DNA of 12,154 nucleotides from positions 1 through 12,154 of the forward strand of contig RPPU01000072.1 in assembly GCA_003819975.1 (NCBI GenBank), in the 5' to 3' direction. Shown piece after piece: positions 1 to 6,802 of the stretch. The translations under genes and the position numbers were made by a program. Each line of letters opens with the position of its first letter. The first letter of the stretch is position 1. The DNA comes from Desulfobacteraceae bacterium. GTDB taxonomy: Bacteria; Desulfobacterota; DSM-4660; Desulfatiglandales; HGW-15. A model generated the notes under the pieces. It saw only the letters and a list, made by a program, of their open reading frames with translations. It did no database searches and was not told the DNA's origin.

Positions 1-1019
1 AAAGCTTCCGCTTTCAAATGATCCGCAAGCAAAAGGGCGGCGTATTCCAGATCCAGGCGCCATTGTTCGTCCAGTTTATTCAGTACCAGACCGGCCAGGC
101 GCTCGGGGTGGGCGCGATATTCGGGAGCCAGGTTCGAAAAAATCCGGTAAGAACTCTCAAAGCCCGGACGGTCTTTGCGGGCCGCGCAAACCGAAGCGAG
201 CACAAAATGGGAATCGAGATGCTCGGGGTTCAGACGCAAGGCTTGTTCGGCATATGCTTGGGCTTGATCCAGCCGGCCCAGGTTGAAGGCGGCGGAAGCG
301 ACCACGAAATAGGTCCAGAGGATATTGGGATCGTGCTCTTGATTGGCCCGGTAGCATTCGACGGCCTTCAACCCCACGGACAGGGTTTTTGCAAAACGAT
401 TCATGCTGGAAAAAGAAACGGCGAGGTCGTGATAATGGCGGAAGTTTTCGGGCTCTTCCCGGATCGCGTTTTGGAGCAATAGGCTGGTGCGTTCGAATTT
501 CTTTTGAATGCTTTTCCGGTCCTGATCGTAACCGTAGTGAAAAATTTTCAAGGGACAAAAGCCGGCGTTTTTGAATCCGACCACCTGATTGTGCACGGCG
601 CCTTGAAAATGAATGCCTTGCCTGTTTTTAAAAAGTTTAAGGGTGTTGTTCCAGGAAGTCCGGGTCCGGTTGTCAAAATAACAGATCATGGTGGTCATGA
701 AACTGTCACAGGCGGTATTCCGGATTGCTTCCCGTAAAATCGGTTCGGCTCCGGGTTGCAGGGCTTCGTCGGCATCCAGCCAGAGAATCCAGTCGCCTTG
801 GGCATAGCCGATGGATTGATTGCGGTGTTTGCTGAAGTGTTTTTCCCAGGGGTGTTGAAAAATGCGAGCCCCGAATTCGGCGGCGATCTCCAACGTGCGG
901 TCCGTGGAGCCGGTATCCACCACGATGATTTCATCCACGCCGGCGCGGGCGGACGCCAGGCATGGCGCCAGGTATTTTTCCTCGTTTTTAACGATCAGGC
1001 AAAGAGAGACGGTCGGCAT
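1..1019 (-). CDS. GT2 family glycosyltransferase with TPR region (3' end cut by window edge)
   Basis: The frame starts at an ATG (1019-1017) and stays open for about 339 codons to the window edge, so the C-terminus is missing. The start is fixed by the N-terminus MPTVSLCLIVKNEE, the usual opening of the GT2/SunS-like 'glycosyltransferase with TPR' group. Residues 1-95 form the GT-A nucleotide-sugar half: DTGSTD at 35-40 and the metal-binding LDADE at 81-85. 'FQGAVHNQV' near 138-146 matches the conserved G-x-x-H-x-x-x acceptor-side motif. From about 165 onward the sequence is helical and TPR-like, with a clear repeat near 233-264. No signal peptide or membrane segment, so probably cytoplasmic. 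It lies last in the operon visible here, 206 bp after the radical SAM gene, and may have its own promoter. It is a paralogue of the GT2-TPR gene at 3113-4990. Sugar and acceptor cannot be read from sequence. Confidence 0.9.
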   Translation of the reverse strand, partial: MPTVSLCLIVKNEEKYLAPCLASARAGVDEIIVVDTGSTDRTLEIAAEFGARIFQHPWEKHFSKHRNQSIGYAQGDWILWLDADEALQPGAEPILREAIRNTACDSFMTTMICYFDNRTRTSWNNTLKLFKNRQGIHFQGAVHNQVVGFKNAGFCPLKIFHYGYDQDRKSIQKKFERTSLLLQNAIREEPENFRHYHDLAVSFSSMNRFAKTLSVGLKAVECYRANQEHDPNILWTYFVVASAAFNLGRLDQAQAYAEQALRLNPEHLDSHFVLASVCAARKDRPGFESSYRIFSNLAPEYRAHPERLAGLVLNKLDEQWRLDLEYAALLLADHLKAEA

Positions 1020-1103
1020 TTGGATTCCAGATAAAAAATGTGGGTTAAAATGACGAGATCAAGTTTACTTCTTGGATACTTAGAGGTTTGTATTTTTTCA
1101 TAG

Positions 1104-1109
1104 ATTATA
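1104..1109 (-). promoter_or_regulatory. Candidate -10 box upstream of the last GT2 gene
   Basis: On the minus strand this reads TATAAT, a perfect sigma70-type -10 box, about 85 nt before the GT2 start at 1019. The dinucleotide TG lies directly before it. I see no good -35 box 16-18 bp upstream; the hexamer at 17 bp is GAAACT. The region is AT-rich, so a chance match is possible. It lies 21 nt downstream of repeat R1 (1131-1186). Confidence 0.3.
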
Positions 1110-1130
1110 CATTGAGCTTTTTAAGCAGTT

Positions 1131-1186
1131 TCGGGCTTAACAATTGAAATTTGTCTAATGTATTTTTTTTTGGAATAATCCGCTTT
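1131..1186 (-). repeat. Dispersed intergenic repeat R1, copy 1
   Basis: Matches 3056-3114 in the same orientation relative to the genes. On the plus strand both copies start TCGGGCTTA, have GTCTAAT exactly 22 nt later, and end with TCCGCTTT; copy 2 has 3 extra bases between the last two blocks. The first 29 bases match at 21 positions. Each copy lies between the end of one gene and the start of the next, and each has a TATAAT farther downstream on the minus strand. Function unknown; it could be a shared promoter or regulatory module, or a duplication scar. Confidence 0.5.
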
Positions 1187-1200
1187 TGACAGTTTATAAC

Positions 1201-1229
1201 ATAATTTTATCCGCCGCGGATAAAATTAT
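1201..1229 (-). terminator. Perfect stem-loop over the radical SAM stop codon
   Basis: A 13-bp perfect inverted repeat (1201-1213 with 1217-1229) with a 3-nt loop, including a GC core (ATCCG/CGGAT). The TAA stop of the radical SAM gene (1228-1226) lies inside the upstream arm. No U-run follows in the minus-strand transcript, so it is not a textbook intrinsic terminator. It may act as a weak terminator, as a 3'-end stabiliser, or as a site where transcript levels drop before the next gene. Confidence 0.45.
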
Positions 1230-2992
1230 TGAGGAACGATTCTGAGACAGCCCGATTCGAAAGCAGGATGCTGAAAAGTTATCGGTGCCGGCACGATCGG
1301 CTGGGTATGCGTTTGGGTATCTTCAAACTCGTGACCCACCGACCATGCCGAGGGAGAAAAATTTTCTGGCCCGGTCTGTTCCAGGCGTTGCCGGATTTTT
1401 TCCAGGTTTTCGCGGATCATCCTGTTGGCGCCCATTTTTTGAGCCTGTTCCAGGTATTGAAGCGCCTCGGCCGGGTTGTTTTGGCGGGCAGCCATGCAGG
1501 CCAAATAATTAAGGCCCAAACCGGGCAGGGGAAATCCGCGATCCAGAGCTTGGCGGACGCAGGCACCGGCGTTTTCAAAATCGCCTTCGAGATAATAAGC
1601 CTTTGCCAAATCCATGTGGGCGGCGGCCAAACCGGAAAAACGGGTCAAAATGTCCCGGCGCTCGGCAACGGAGTATTCCCAAAAGGGTTGCACGCCGGGC
1701 CGGCTGTTGATTTGCCGCAAGAGTTGTTGCAGCCGGCCTTCATAGGGCCGGTCGGGTTGATAAAGGAAAAAAAGATCGTCGCGCTCGAAAAACATGTCGG
1801 CGCCGGCCCGGCCGTTTTGCACGGCCAGGTCAAATTCGACGGTGCCGGGGCAAAGAGTCAGAAAAGAAAATAAATATTGATTGGGTTTTGCCGCATCAAT
1901 GAAGTCCAGACTGGCCTGGAGCGTCTCGGCCGTTTCGCCGCGGCCGGCCGCGATCATGTAAAACCGGATCGTGAATCCGAACGATTTCAACATCCGGGTC
2001 GCGGCCAAGGCTTTGTCGGGCGTGGTGTGCTTGTTCATGGTTTGCAGCATTTCCGGAGAGCCGGATTCGACCCCCAGGCTGATCAATTGACACCCGGCCT
2101 TGCGCATGGCGGCCAGGATTTCTTCATCCAGATAATCGACGCGGGTATCGCAACTCCAAAGGAAATTCAAGCCGCGATCGACGATGCCGCGGCAGATTTG
2201 CAGCAACCGTTTGCGATCGGCCGTGAAGGTGTCGTCTTTCATGTTGAGGTAGCGTTTGCCGTGGACGCGCACCATTTTTTCAAGAACCTGAAGCGAATAT
2301 TCGGCGGAATGAAAGCGGACTTTCGGTCCCCAAAGAACAGGCGATCCGCAAAAAGTACATTGGCCGGGGCATCCGCGGGAACTCAGGAAGATATGGCCGG
2401 AGACATACTCATAAGGCGAGACCAGGTCGTCGAGCCGGTCGATCCGGCGCCTGGGCTCGTTGAGACGAAGACCTTGCGGAGAACGATACGCCGATCCGGC
2501 CAAACCGTTCAGGTCTCGCGCGCTTTGCAGGCGTTCGATGAGTTCCATGAACGTTGTTTCGCCTTCGCCGATAATCACACTGTCCACGGCTGCGCAGTGT
2601 CGCAAGATCTCAAGGGGCAGGGCTCCGGCATGGGGCCCGCCCAGAACGATATGTGCCGCGGGAAATAGCCGGCGGATCTGTTCGGCCAGGGCCAGGGCGC
2701 CGCGGCGGTTTTGGGTAAAACAGGACAAGCCGTAGAGTTCGGCCGGCAGCAAGGGGAGCAATTTAAGGATGTCGCTCCAGGCAAAGGCGTAGAGGTTGAG
2801 CACCGTGACCGCGTGTCCGTGTTGCTTGGCCTGGGCTGCCAGACTCAACAGACCGTAGGGGATCGTTATTTCATCGCCGCTGAAAAGACTGCCGGGTCGC
2901 CAGGCGCGCGGCGGGCCTTGGCCATTCCTATCGGGCGCCTCGTTGGGGAGGGGGATTTTCCAAGGGGGAGGATAGATCAGAATAATGCGCAT
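1226..2992 (-). CDS. B12-binding-domain-type radical SAM protein with C-terminal TPRs
   Basis: 588 residues starting at ATG 2992. Residues 1-160 are the Rossmann-like 'B12-binding' domain of the BchE-like radical SAM class: YPPP at 7-10, LGGPHAG at 117-123, GEGETTF at 142-148. The cobalamin-ligating DxHxxG motif is not visible, so cobalamin binding is uncertain. The radical SAM core follows, with the 4Fe-4S motif CPGQCTFC (Cys208, Cys212, Cys215) and GVESGSP at 307-313, the SAM-contacting region. Residues about 454-521 look like two TPRs, an unusual addition for this class. The last 45 or so residues are Pro/Thr/Gln-rich and probably disordered. The reaction is unknown; family members methylate unactivated carbons or rearrange substrates, so sugar or lipid-carrier modification would fit here. 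No clear Shine-Dalgarno sequence precedes the ATG. Confidence 0.92.
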   Translation of the reverse strand: MRIILIYPPPWKIPLPNEAPDRNGQGPPRAWRPGSLFSGDEITIPYGLLSLAAQAKQHGHAVTVLNLYAFAWSDILKLLPLLPAELYGLSCFTQNRRGALALAEQIRRLFPAAHIVLGGPHAGALPLEILRHCAAVDSVIIGEGETTFMELIERLQSARDLNGLAGSAYRSPQGLRLNEPRRRIDRLDDLVSPYEYVSGHIFLSSRGCPGQCTFCGSPVLWGPKVRFHSAEYSLQVLEKMVRVHGKRYLNMKDDTFTADRKRLLQICRGIVDRGLNFLWSCDTRVDYLDEEILAAMRKAGCQLISLGVESGSPEMLQTMNKHTTPDKALAATRMLKSFGFTIRFYMIAAGRGETAETLQASLDFIDAAKPNQYLFSFLTLCPGTVEFDLAVQNGRAGADMFFERDDLFFLYQPDRPYEGRLQQLLRQINSRPGVQPFWEYSVAERRDILTRFSGLAAAHMDLAKAYYLEGDFENAGACVRQALDRGFPLPGLGLNYLACMAARQNNPAEALQYLEQAQKMGANRMIRENLEKIRQRLEQTGPENFSPSAWSVGHEFEDTQTHTQPIVPAPITFQHPAFESGCLRIVPQ

Positions 2993-3006
2993 ATCGATAA
3001 ACTTAA

Positions 3007-3012
3007 ATTATA
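3007..3012 (-). promoter_or_regulatory. Candidate -10 box very close to the radical SAM start
   Basis: Reads TATAAT on the minus strand and ends 14 nt before the ATG at 2992. If it is used, transcription would start only about 7-9 nt before the start codon, giving a nearly leaderless mRNA. That fits the lack of a Shine-Dalgarno sequence. No good -35 is present: TTGCAA lies 14 bp upstream, too close. AT-rich context makes chance plausible. Confidence 0.25.
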
Positions 3013-3037
3013 GGTTAGGTTTTTTTTTGCAAGGCTC

Positions 3038-3061
3038 GCCCGAATCGAATTCGACTCGGGC
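3038..3061 (-). other. 24-nt palindromic stem-loop in the GT2/radical SAM gap
   Basis: A 24-nt near-perfect palindrome centred at 3049-3050. In the minus-strand RNA all 12 positions pair, one as a G-U wobble (3055 with 3044). On the plus strand that pair would be A-C, so the fold is better in the transcript of these genes. The sequence after it on the minus strand runs into A residues rather than U, so it is not a standard intrinsic terminator. Its first arm is shared with repeat R1 (3056-3114), but R1 copy 1 lacks the second arm. Confidence 0.4.
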
Positions 3062-3114
3062 TTAGTTGATAAAAATGGTCTAATACATATTTCGGGATAA
3101 AAGTATTCCGCTTT
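3056..3114 (-). repeat. Dispersed intergenic repeat R1, copy 2
   Basis: Partner of 1131-1186. On the minus strand it begins with AAAGCGGA, which overlaps the TAA stop (3115-3113) of the upstream GT2-TPR gene. It continues through ATTAGAC and ends in TAAGCCCGA, where the palindrome at 3038-3061 starts. The candidate -10 box at 3007-3012 lies 43 nt further on. Confidence 0.5.
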
Positions 3115-4990
3115 ATTGGGCGCCGGCGGTTTTTTGAAGCAATAAGGATTCGGGAAATTCCTTCAAGGCATTTTCAAGGACGATCTTATATTTTTCCGCA
3201 TCGCCGGCCAGGCGCTCCCATCGCAGACGATGGAGGCAGCGGGTGATCGTATGGCCGTGCTCTTCGGCTTTTTCAAGCCAGAAACGGGCTTGGAGCGGAT
3301 CTTGCCGGTCCAGGGCCCGGGCAGTCCGGAGATCGCAAGCCACGCCGCAATTGCCGGGGGAGCGCGCGAAGTCGTATCCTTGTTTCCATGCTTTTTGGGC
3401 TTCCAGCAGGGCTTCATCCTGATGCTCCGGGGAAAAAGAGAGCAGAATGGAATCGAATACGTATTGCAGCGAGAAATCGATACACAACGGGAGCACCAAG
3501 CCGGCTTGCGGACGGCCGGGCCGATTGTCCAGAACGGCTTGCACGGCTTCGGCCTGGGCCCGGTACTTTTGGAGCCCTTGCGCTTTTTTCCGAAAGGCCG
3601 GCATGTCCTGTTCGTTCAGAAGCACGAGACATTCGATAAAACGGGCGTATTCATCGGGATCGTTTTGCAAAAGCCGGGTCCATTCGTTCCGGTCGCCGTG
3701 CCGGCCCAGGTATCGCAGGCGGGCATTGCGGGTGCTCCGGGTAACCCCTTTTTTCTCCAGACGATCGAGCAAAGCCGGAGTCGCCGGGTAGCCGATCTCG
3801 GCGCAGCCAAAGCAGAACGCTTCCAAGGCGTTGGGGCTCGTGATGGAACGCAAAAACGATCCCAACGATTCGGGATCGGGGGTCAAGCGCACCAGGCGAT
3901 AAACCGAGTCGGGATGATCGGGTGAATGCTGAAAGGCCTCTGCATACCAGGCGCGGGCCGTTTCCGCATCGCCGCAAAATTCATAAATTTTTCCAAGCTG
4001 AAGCATGGTTAGGAAGCTTTCCATGCCGACTTGGGTTTGAAAGACAAACCGTTCGTCCTTTTTTGCGCGCAAACAACCGGTAAAAGCGCCAATCGCCTCG
4101 GCGTAGCGATGCAGGCTTTGTTGGTTCACGCCGTGTTGAAAAAACAATTCAGCAGTGGACCAATGGCGGAGGGCCCATTGCGACCATTGCGCGGCCGGTT
4201 CAAAACGGCCCAACAAGCGATAAGATTTGCTCATCAGATAAATTGCATGCACGGCATAAGCGGGCCAGGCTTTGGGATCGGTCTTCTCGTAATGATCCCA
4301 GATTTGCTCGAATTCCCGGACTGCTTCCGCATGCCGGCCCGCAATGCCCAGCGAGCGGCCCAATTGGAAGCGCAGGTATGAATCGTGCGGAGCGGCCTGC
4401 AATTCCGTTTGAAGCAGAGTAATGTTCCGGTTCCCTTTGTTTTTTTCCGCCTGAATTTTCGGCAAATATCCGAAATGGTGGACAATGACCGGCGCATCCC
4501 GAATGGGTCCGTGAGCGGCAATTGTCGTCTCAATTTGTTCGTGAATTTTGCCTGTAAAGCGGTAACCGCGGTTTTGAAAAAGACGCAACAAAGGAGATTG
4601 AATGGGCGCGGAACCGTCGCCGATATAGTTTATGAATTGCAGACGATACCCTTCGGCCGCATCCGGATCGTTCAGGATTTCTTTTAATAAAGGGAGCGAA
4701 GCGGGGTCTATTCTTTCATCCGCGTCCAGGAATAAGATCCAGTCGGACGAAGCTTGTTCCAAAGAGAGATTTCGCGCCAACGAAAAATCGTTTTGCCATT
4801 GGTGCGGGAATACCCGGGCGCCGTACTGCTCGGCCAAGGCAACGGTTGCGTCCTGTGATCCGGTGTCGATCACGATCATTTCATCGGCCAATTCCCGGAT
4901 GCTTTCCAAGCAAGGTCCCAACAACTCGGCCTCGTTTTTGACGATCATGCAAAGAGCCAAACGTTTTTCAGGATCGGGTGTCGGGTTCAT
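3113..4990 (-). CDS. GT2 family glycosyltransferase with long TPR/helical C-terminal region
   Basis: 625 residues from ATG 4990. The GT-A domain spans about 11-180: LCMIVKNE at 13-20, DTGS at 42-45, metal-binding LDADE at 88-92, and TGKIHEQI at 146-153, which supplies the conserved His-Glu of SunS-like GT2 enzymes. Helical repeats follow: TPR-like units near 203-235, 281-312 and 331-360, then a further solenoid-like stretch with repeats around 560-620. GT2 enzymes of this class transfer a sugar from a nucleotide donor, and the TPR part may bind the protein acceptor; both are family inference. The start codon shares ATGA with the TGA of the methyltransferase upstream, so translation is probably coupled; there is only a poor Shine-Dalgarno match. 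Its GT2 half resembles that of the gene at 1-1019. Confidence 0.92.
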   Translation of the reverse strand: MNPTPDPEKRLALCMIVKNEAELLGPCLESIRELADEMIVIDTGSQDATVALAEQYGARVFPHQWQNDFSLARNLSLEQASSDWILFLDADERIDPASLPLLKEILNDPDAAEGYRLQFINYIGDGSAPIQSPLLRLFQNRGYRFTGKIHEQIETTIAAHGPIRDAPVIVHHFGYLPKIQAEKNKGNRNITLLQTELQAAPHDSYLRFQLGRSLGIAGRHAEAVREFEQIWDHYEKTDPKAWPAYAVHAIYLMSKSYRLLGRFEPAAQWSQWALRHWSTAELFFQHGVNQQSLHRYAEAIGAFTGCLRAKKDERFVFQTQVGMESFLTMLQLGKIYEFCGDAETARAWYAEAFQHSPDHPDSVYRLVRLTPDPESLGSFLRSITSPNALEAFCFGCAEIGYPATPALLDRLEKKGVTRSTRNARLRYLGRHGDRNEWTRLLQNDPDEYARFIECLVLLNEQDMPAFRKKAQGLQKYRAQAEAVQAVLDNRPGRPQAGLVLPLCIDFSLQYVFDSILLSFSPEHQDEALLEAQKAWKQGYDFARSPGNCGVACDLRTARALDRQDPLQARFWLEKAEEHGHTITRCLHRLRWERLAGDAEKYKIVLENALKEFPESLLLQKTAGAQ

Positions 4991-5580
4991 ATCAGTTTGA
5001 TCTCGATTGCGGGGGGCGTTTGCAGGGTTTTATCGGACGAACGGGCCGGTTTCACGGCCCGCAGCACGGCGGTCATTTCCACAACCACATTCCGAAAATG
5101 GCGTACGGCGAACAAGATTTCTTCTTTGGATTTTTCCGCAAAAGCGTTTTTCGACAAAACGAGGAGTATACGTTCGGTTTGCCAGTCGCCCCGATACCCG
5201 TAATCGGCCCGCCAATAGGCCGGTTGCCCGAAATAGACGAAGGAATCGACGAACAGACTTCTTAAATGGGTCGGATCTTCCCAGGCGTCGTCGCTCGAGC
5301 CGAACGGGGAGCGCACCACGCATACGGCCCCGGGCTTGGCGACTCGATACAGCTCCTGCATGAGCGGCAGGAGATTGCGGATATGTTCCAGCACATGACT
5401 CAAAAGAAATTCGTCGATGCTGTCGTTTTTAAACGGCAAGCCGGCGGAAGCGCATTGCTCCAGGTCGAACACGATATCCGCGCCGGGCAGGTTTTGGACG
5501 TCCAGGTTGATCCAGCCCTTGAGAATATTGCGGCCGCAGCCGACATTTAATTTTATTAAAGGTTTATTAATAGTGTTCAC
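4987..5580 (-). CDS. Class I SAM-dependent methyltransferase (Methyltransf_11-like)
   Basis: 197 residues from a GTG start at 5580. No ATG or other usable start lies between this codon and the SAM-binding motif, so GTG is the only reasonable choice. Motif I is LNVGCGRNILKGWINLD (11-27), with the acidic end of strand 2 at Asp27. SHVLEHI (61-67) and the motif at 77-90 (LYRVAKPGAVCVVRSP) are typical of small-molecule and sugar methyltransferases. EDPTHLR at 101-107 matches the DPTH-x-R signature of many glycan-locus methyltransferases. The likely role is O- or N-methylation of a sugar or of a glycosylated product; the substrate is unknown. The first ten codons lie inside repeat R2 (5551-5621). 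The gene follows the GT9 gene by 41 bp and overlaps the next GT2 gene by 4 nt. Confidence 0.9.
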   Translation of the reverse strand: MNTINKPLIKLNVGCGRNILKGWINLDVQNLPGADIVFDLEQCASAGLPFKNDSIDEFLLSHVLEHIRNLLPLMQELYRVAKPGAVCVVRSPFGSSDDAWEDPTHLRSLFVDSFVYFGQPAYWRADYGYRGDWQTERILLVLSKNAFAEKSKEEILFAVRHFRNVVVEMTAVLRAVKPARSSDKTLQTPPAIEIKLI

Positions 5581-5621
5581 GGAATAAAAATAGAGAATAT
5601 AATTATGAGACGATTAACAGG
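5551..5621 (-). repeat. Dispersed repeat R2, copy A (uninterrupted)
   Basis: A 71-bp sequence aligned without gaps to 9072-9103 joined to 9315-9353, with 59 of 71 identical positions. It spans the whole GT9/methyltransferase gap and the first ten codons of the methyltransferase. The right part (5591-5621) matches 28 of 31. Because this copy is continuous, it serves as the empty-site reference for the insertion in copy B. Confidence 0.75.
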
Positions 5622-6689
5622 CTAGGCTCGTTCGTCATAAAGAAGACTCCGGATTTTTTGGGCAATCAGTCGTGGGTGTATGCCGGGATGTTCGAAAGCC
5701 TTGCAGTCCGGATAACCCCGGGGGCATTGATTCGAAAACGCAAAGCAAGGCGCGCATTCCAAGGGACTGGGCATGCAAACCATGCGGCCATGCCGGGAAA
5801 AGTATGCGGATGTCGTCGTGGCCAGCAAAACCAAGACGGGCCGGCCCAGAAGATCGCCCAAATGCACCACAAAGGAGTCCACGCCCGCGACCAGATCCAT
5901 CTGGCTCAGCAAAGCGGCTAATTCGGGGATATCGGTTTTTCCGCGCCAATCGTACACACCTTGGTCATGGTTCCAGTCGGGAGTCGGACTTCTGTTTCCG
6001 AACAGATGCAATTCGGAATCGAGAGATTTTAAAGCGCTGAAAAGCGGCGCATATAGTTTAAGCGGATACGATTTGACCCGGCCGTTGGAATCGAGGTTCA
6101 ATCCGAGGCGTTTGCGCTTGGTTGGAGGCAAGAGCCGGTTTCCGGCTGTTTCAGGCGGAATCCGATACACCGCCGGAACCAGGGGCTCCTGAAGCTGAAA
6201 GCCCCGCATGAGCTGTTTAATCGGCGAAACGGTCAACCCCTCTTTATTGGGGAAAAAATCGGTTATGTCGCCCAAAACCGCTTCATAGGGCGCCAAGGCG
6301 TCCAGATCGGGCGGAAAAGGAACATAGCGGCTTTGCAGTCCCATGGGCCGGAAAATAAAATCCCATTTTTTTTGATCGCAGCATAGATCGATTTGAAGAT
6401 CATGCTGCGCCATAACCGTCGGTAATACGATTCCGACCGTCACGGCATCGCCCCAGCCGCCCGCGAACATCAAGAGAATACGGCGCGGACGGTCCGGGCC
6501 GGTCAGATGATCCGGAGAGAAACGGACGATCGCATGGGGCGGCGTTTCCAGGAGCCGAGCCAAACCCCGCTCCGCAGCTTCGCGGCCGAATTGGCCGAAA
6601 GCATAATAGGTTTGCCCCTGTTTTAAAACGCCGGTTCCGTAGACCGGGTTATAAAAGCGGGCGTCCTGAAGGGCAGTGATGAACAACAT
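5622..6689 (-). CDS. GT9 family (ADP-heptose:LPS heptosyltransferase-like) glycosyltransferase
   Basis: 355 residues from ATG 6689. GT9 enzymes normally begin at the first Rossmann strand; here that is RRILLMFAGGWGDAV (69-83), so a 65-residue N-terminal extension precedes it. The C-terminal Rossmann half has the GT9 hallmark: TDIPELAALLSQMDLVAGVD (252-271) followed by HLGDLLGRPVLVLL (276-289), the nucleotide-sugar-binding region. A cysteine cluster ends the protein (Cys312, Cys315, Cys322, Cys329), spaced C-x2-C-x6-C-x6-C, as in many GT9 proteins and reminiscent of the metal-binding finger of autotransporter heptosyltransferases. The donor may be ADP-heptose; the acceptor could be LPS core or a protein, and the TPR-rich neighbourhood favours protein. 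No membrane segment. No good Shine-Dalgarno sequence lies near the start. It is followed by R2. Confidence 0.85.
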   Translation of the reverse strand: MLFITALQDARFYNPVYGTGVLKQGQTYYAFGQFGREAAERGLARLLETPPHAIVRFSPDHLTGPDRPRRILLMFAGGWGDAVTVGIVLPTVMAQHDLQIDLCCDQKKWDFIFRPMGLQSRYVPFPPDLDALAPYEAVLGDITDFFPNKEGLTVSPIKQLMRGFQLQEPLVPAVYRIPPETAGNRLLPPTKRKRLGLNLDSNGRVKSYPLKLYAPLFSALKSLDSELHLFGNRSPTPDWNHDQGVYDWRGKTDIPELAALLSQMDLVAGVDSFVVHLGDLLGRPVLVLLATTTSAYFSRHGRMVCMPSPLECAPCFAFSNQCPRGYPDCKAFEHPGIHPRLIAQKIRSLLYDERA

Positions 6690-6699
6690 AAAGAGAAAA

Positions 6700-6735
6700 G
6701 GTTCCGGGGTTCAAGGTTCACGGTTCAAGGTTGAA
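6700..6735 (-). repeat. Short heptamer tandem array upstream of GT9
   Basis: On the plus strand 6708-6735 holds four 7-bp units: GGTTCAA, GGTTCAC, GGTTCAA, GGTTGAA. A degenerate GGTTCCGG precedes them from 6700. It lies in the 113-bp gap between the GT41 stop and the GT9 ATG, 11 bp from that ATG. This is a different motif from the octamer array at 10915-11042. Confidence 0.6.
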
Positions 6736-6802
6736 GAAATAACCGCTAAAGAAATTCCCGGAATCCCGCATTGTAAAGCAACGGTGTCGAGTCCGGATGT
6801 TC

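Noticed and set aside
1186..1214. Plus-strand promoter starting TTGACA at 1186
   Set aside because: No -10 box lies at 16-18 bp; the only TATA-like sequence is 3 bp away, and there is no plus-strand gene to serve.
1229..2668. Long plus-strand open frames opposite the radical SAM gene
   Set aside because: The proteins have no recognisable family features and lie fully antisense to a gene with clear motifs. They reflect codon bias on the opposite strand; the same applies to the other plus-strand frames across the window.
3029..3059. Sigma54 promoter before the radical SAM gene
   Set aside because: The minus strand reads TTCGGGCGAGCCTTGCA, but the GG and GC elements are 9 or 8 nt apart rather than the required 10.
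3020..3061. Intrinsic terminator formed by the 24-nt palindrome and the adjacent 9-T run
   Set aside because: The T-run lies before the stem on the plus strand and becomes an A-run after the stem on the minus strand, so neither strand has stem followed by U-tract.
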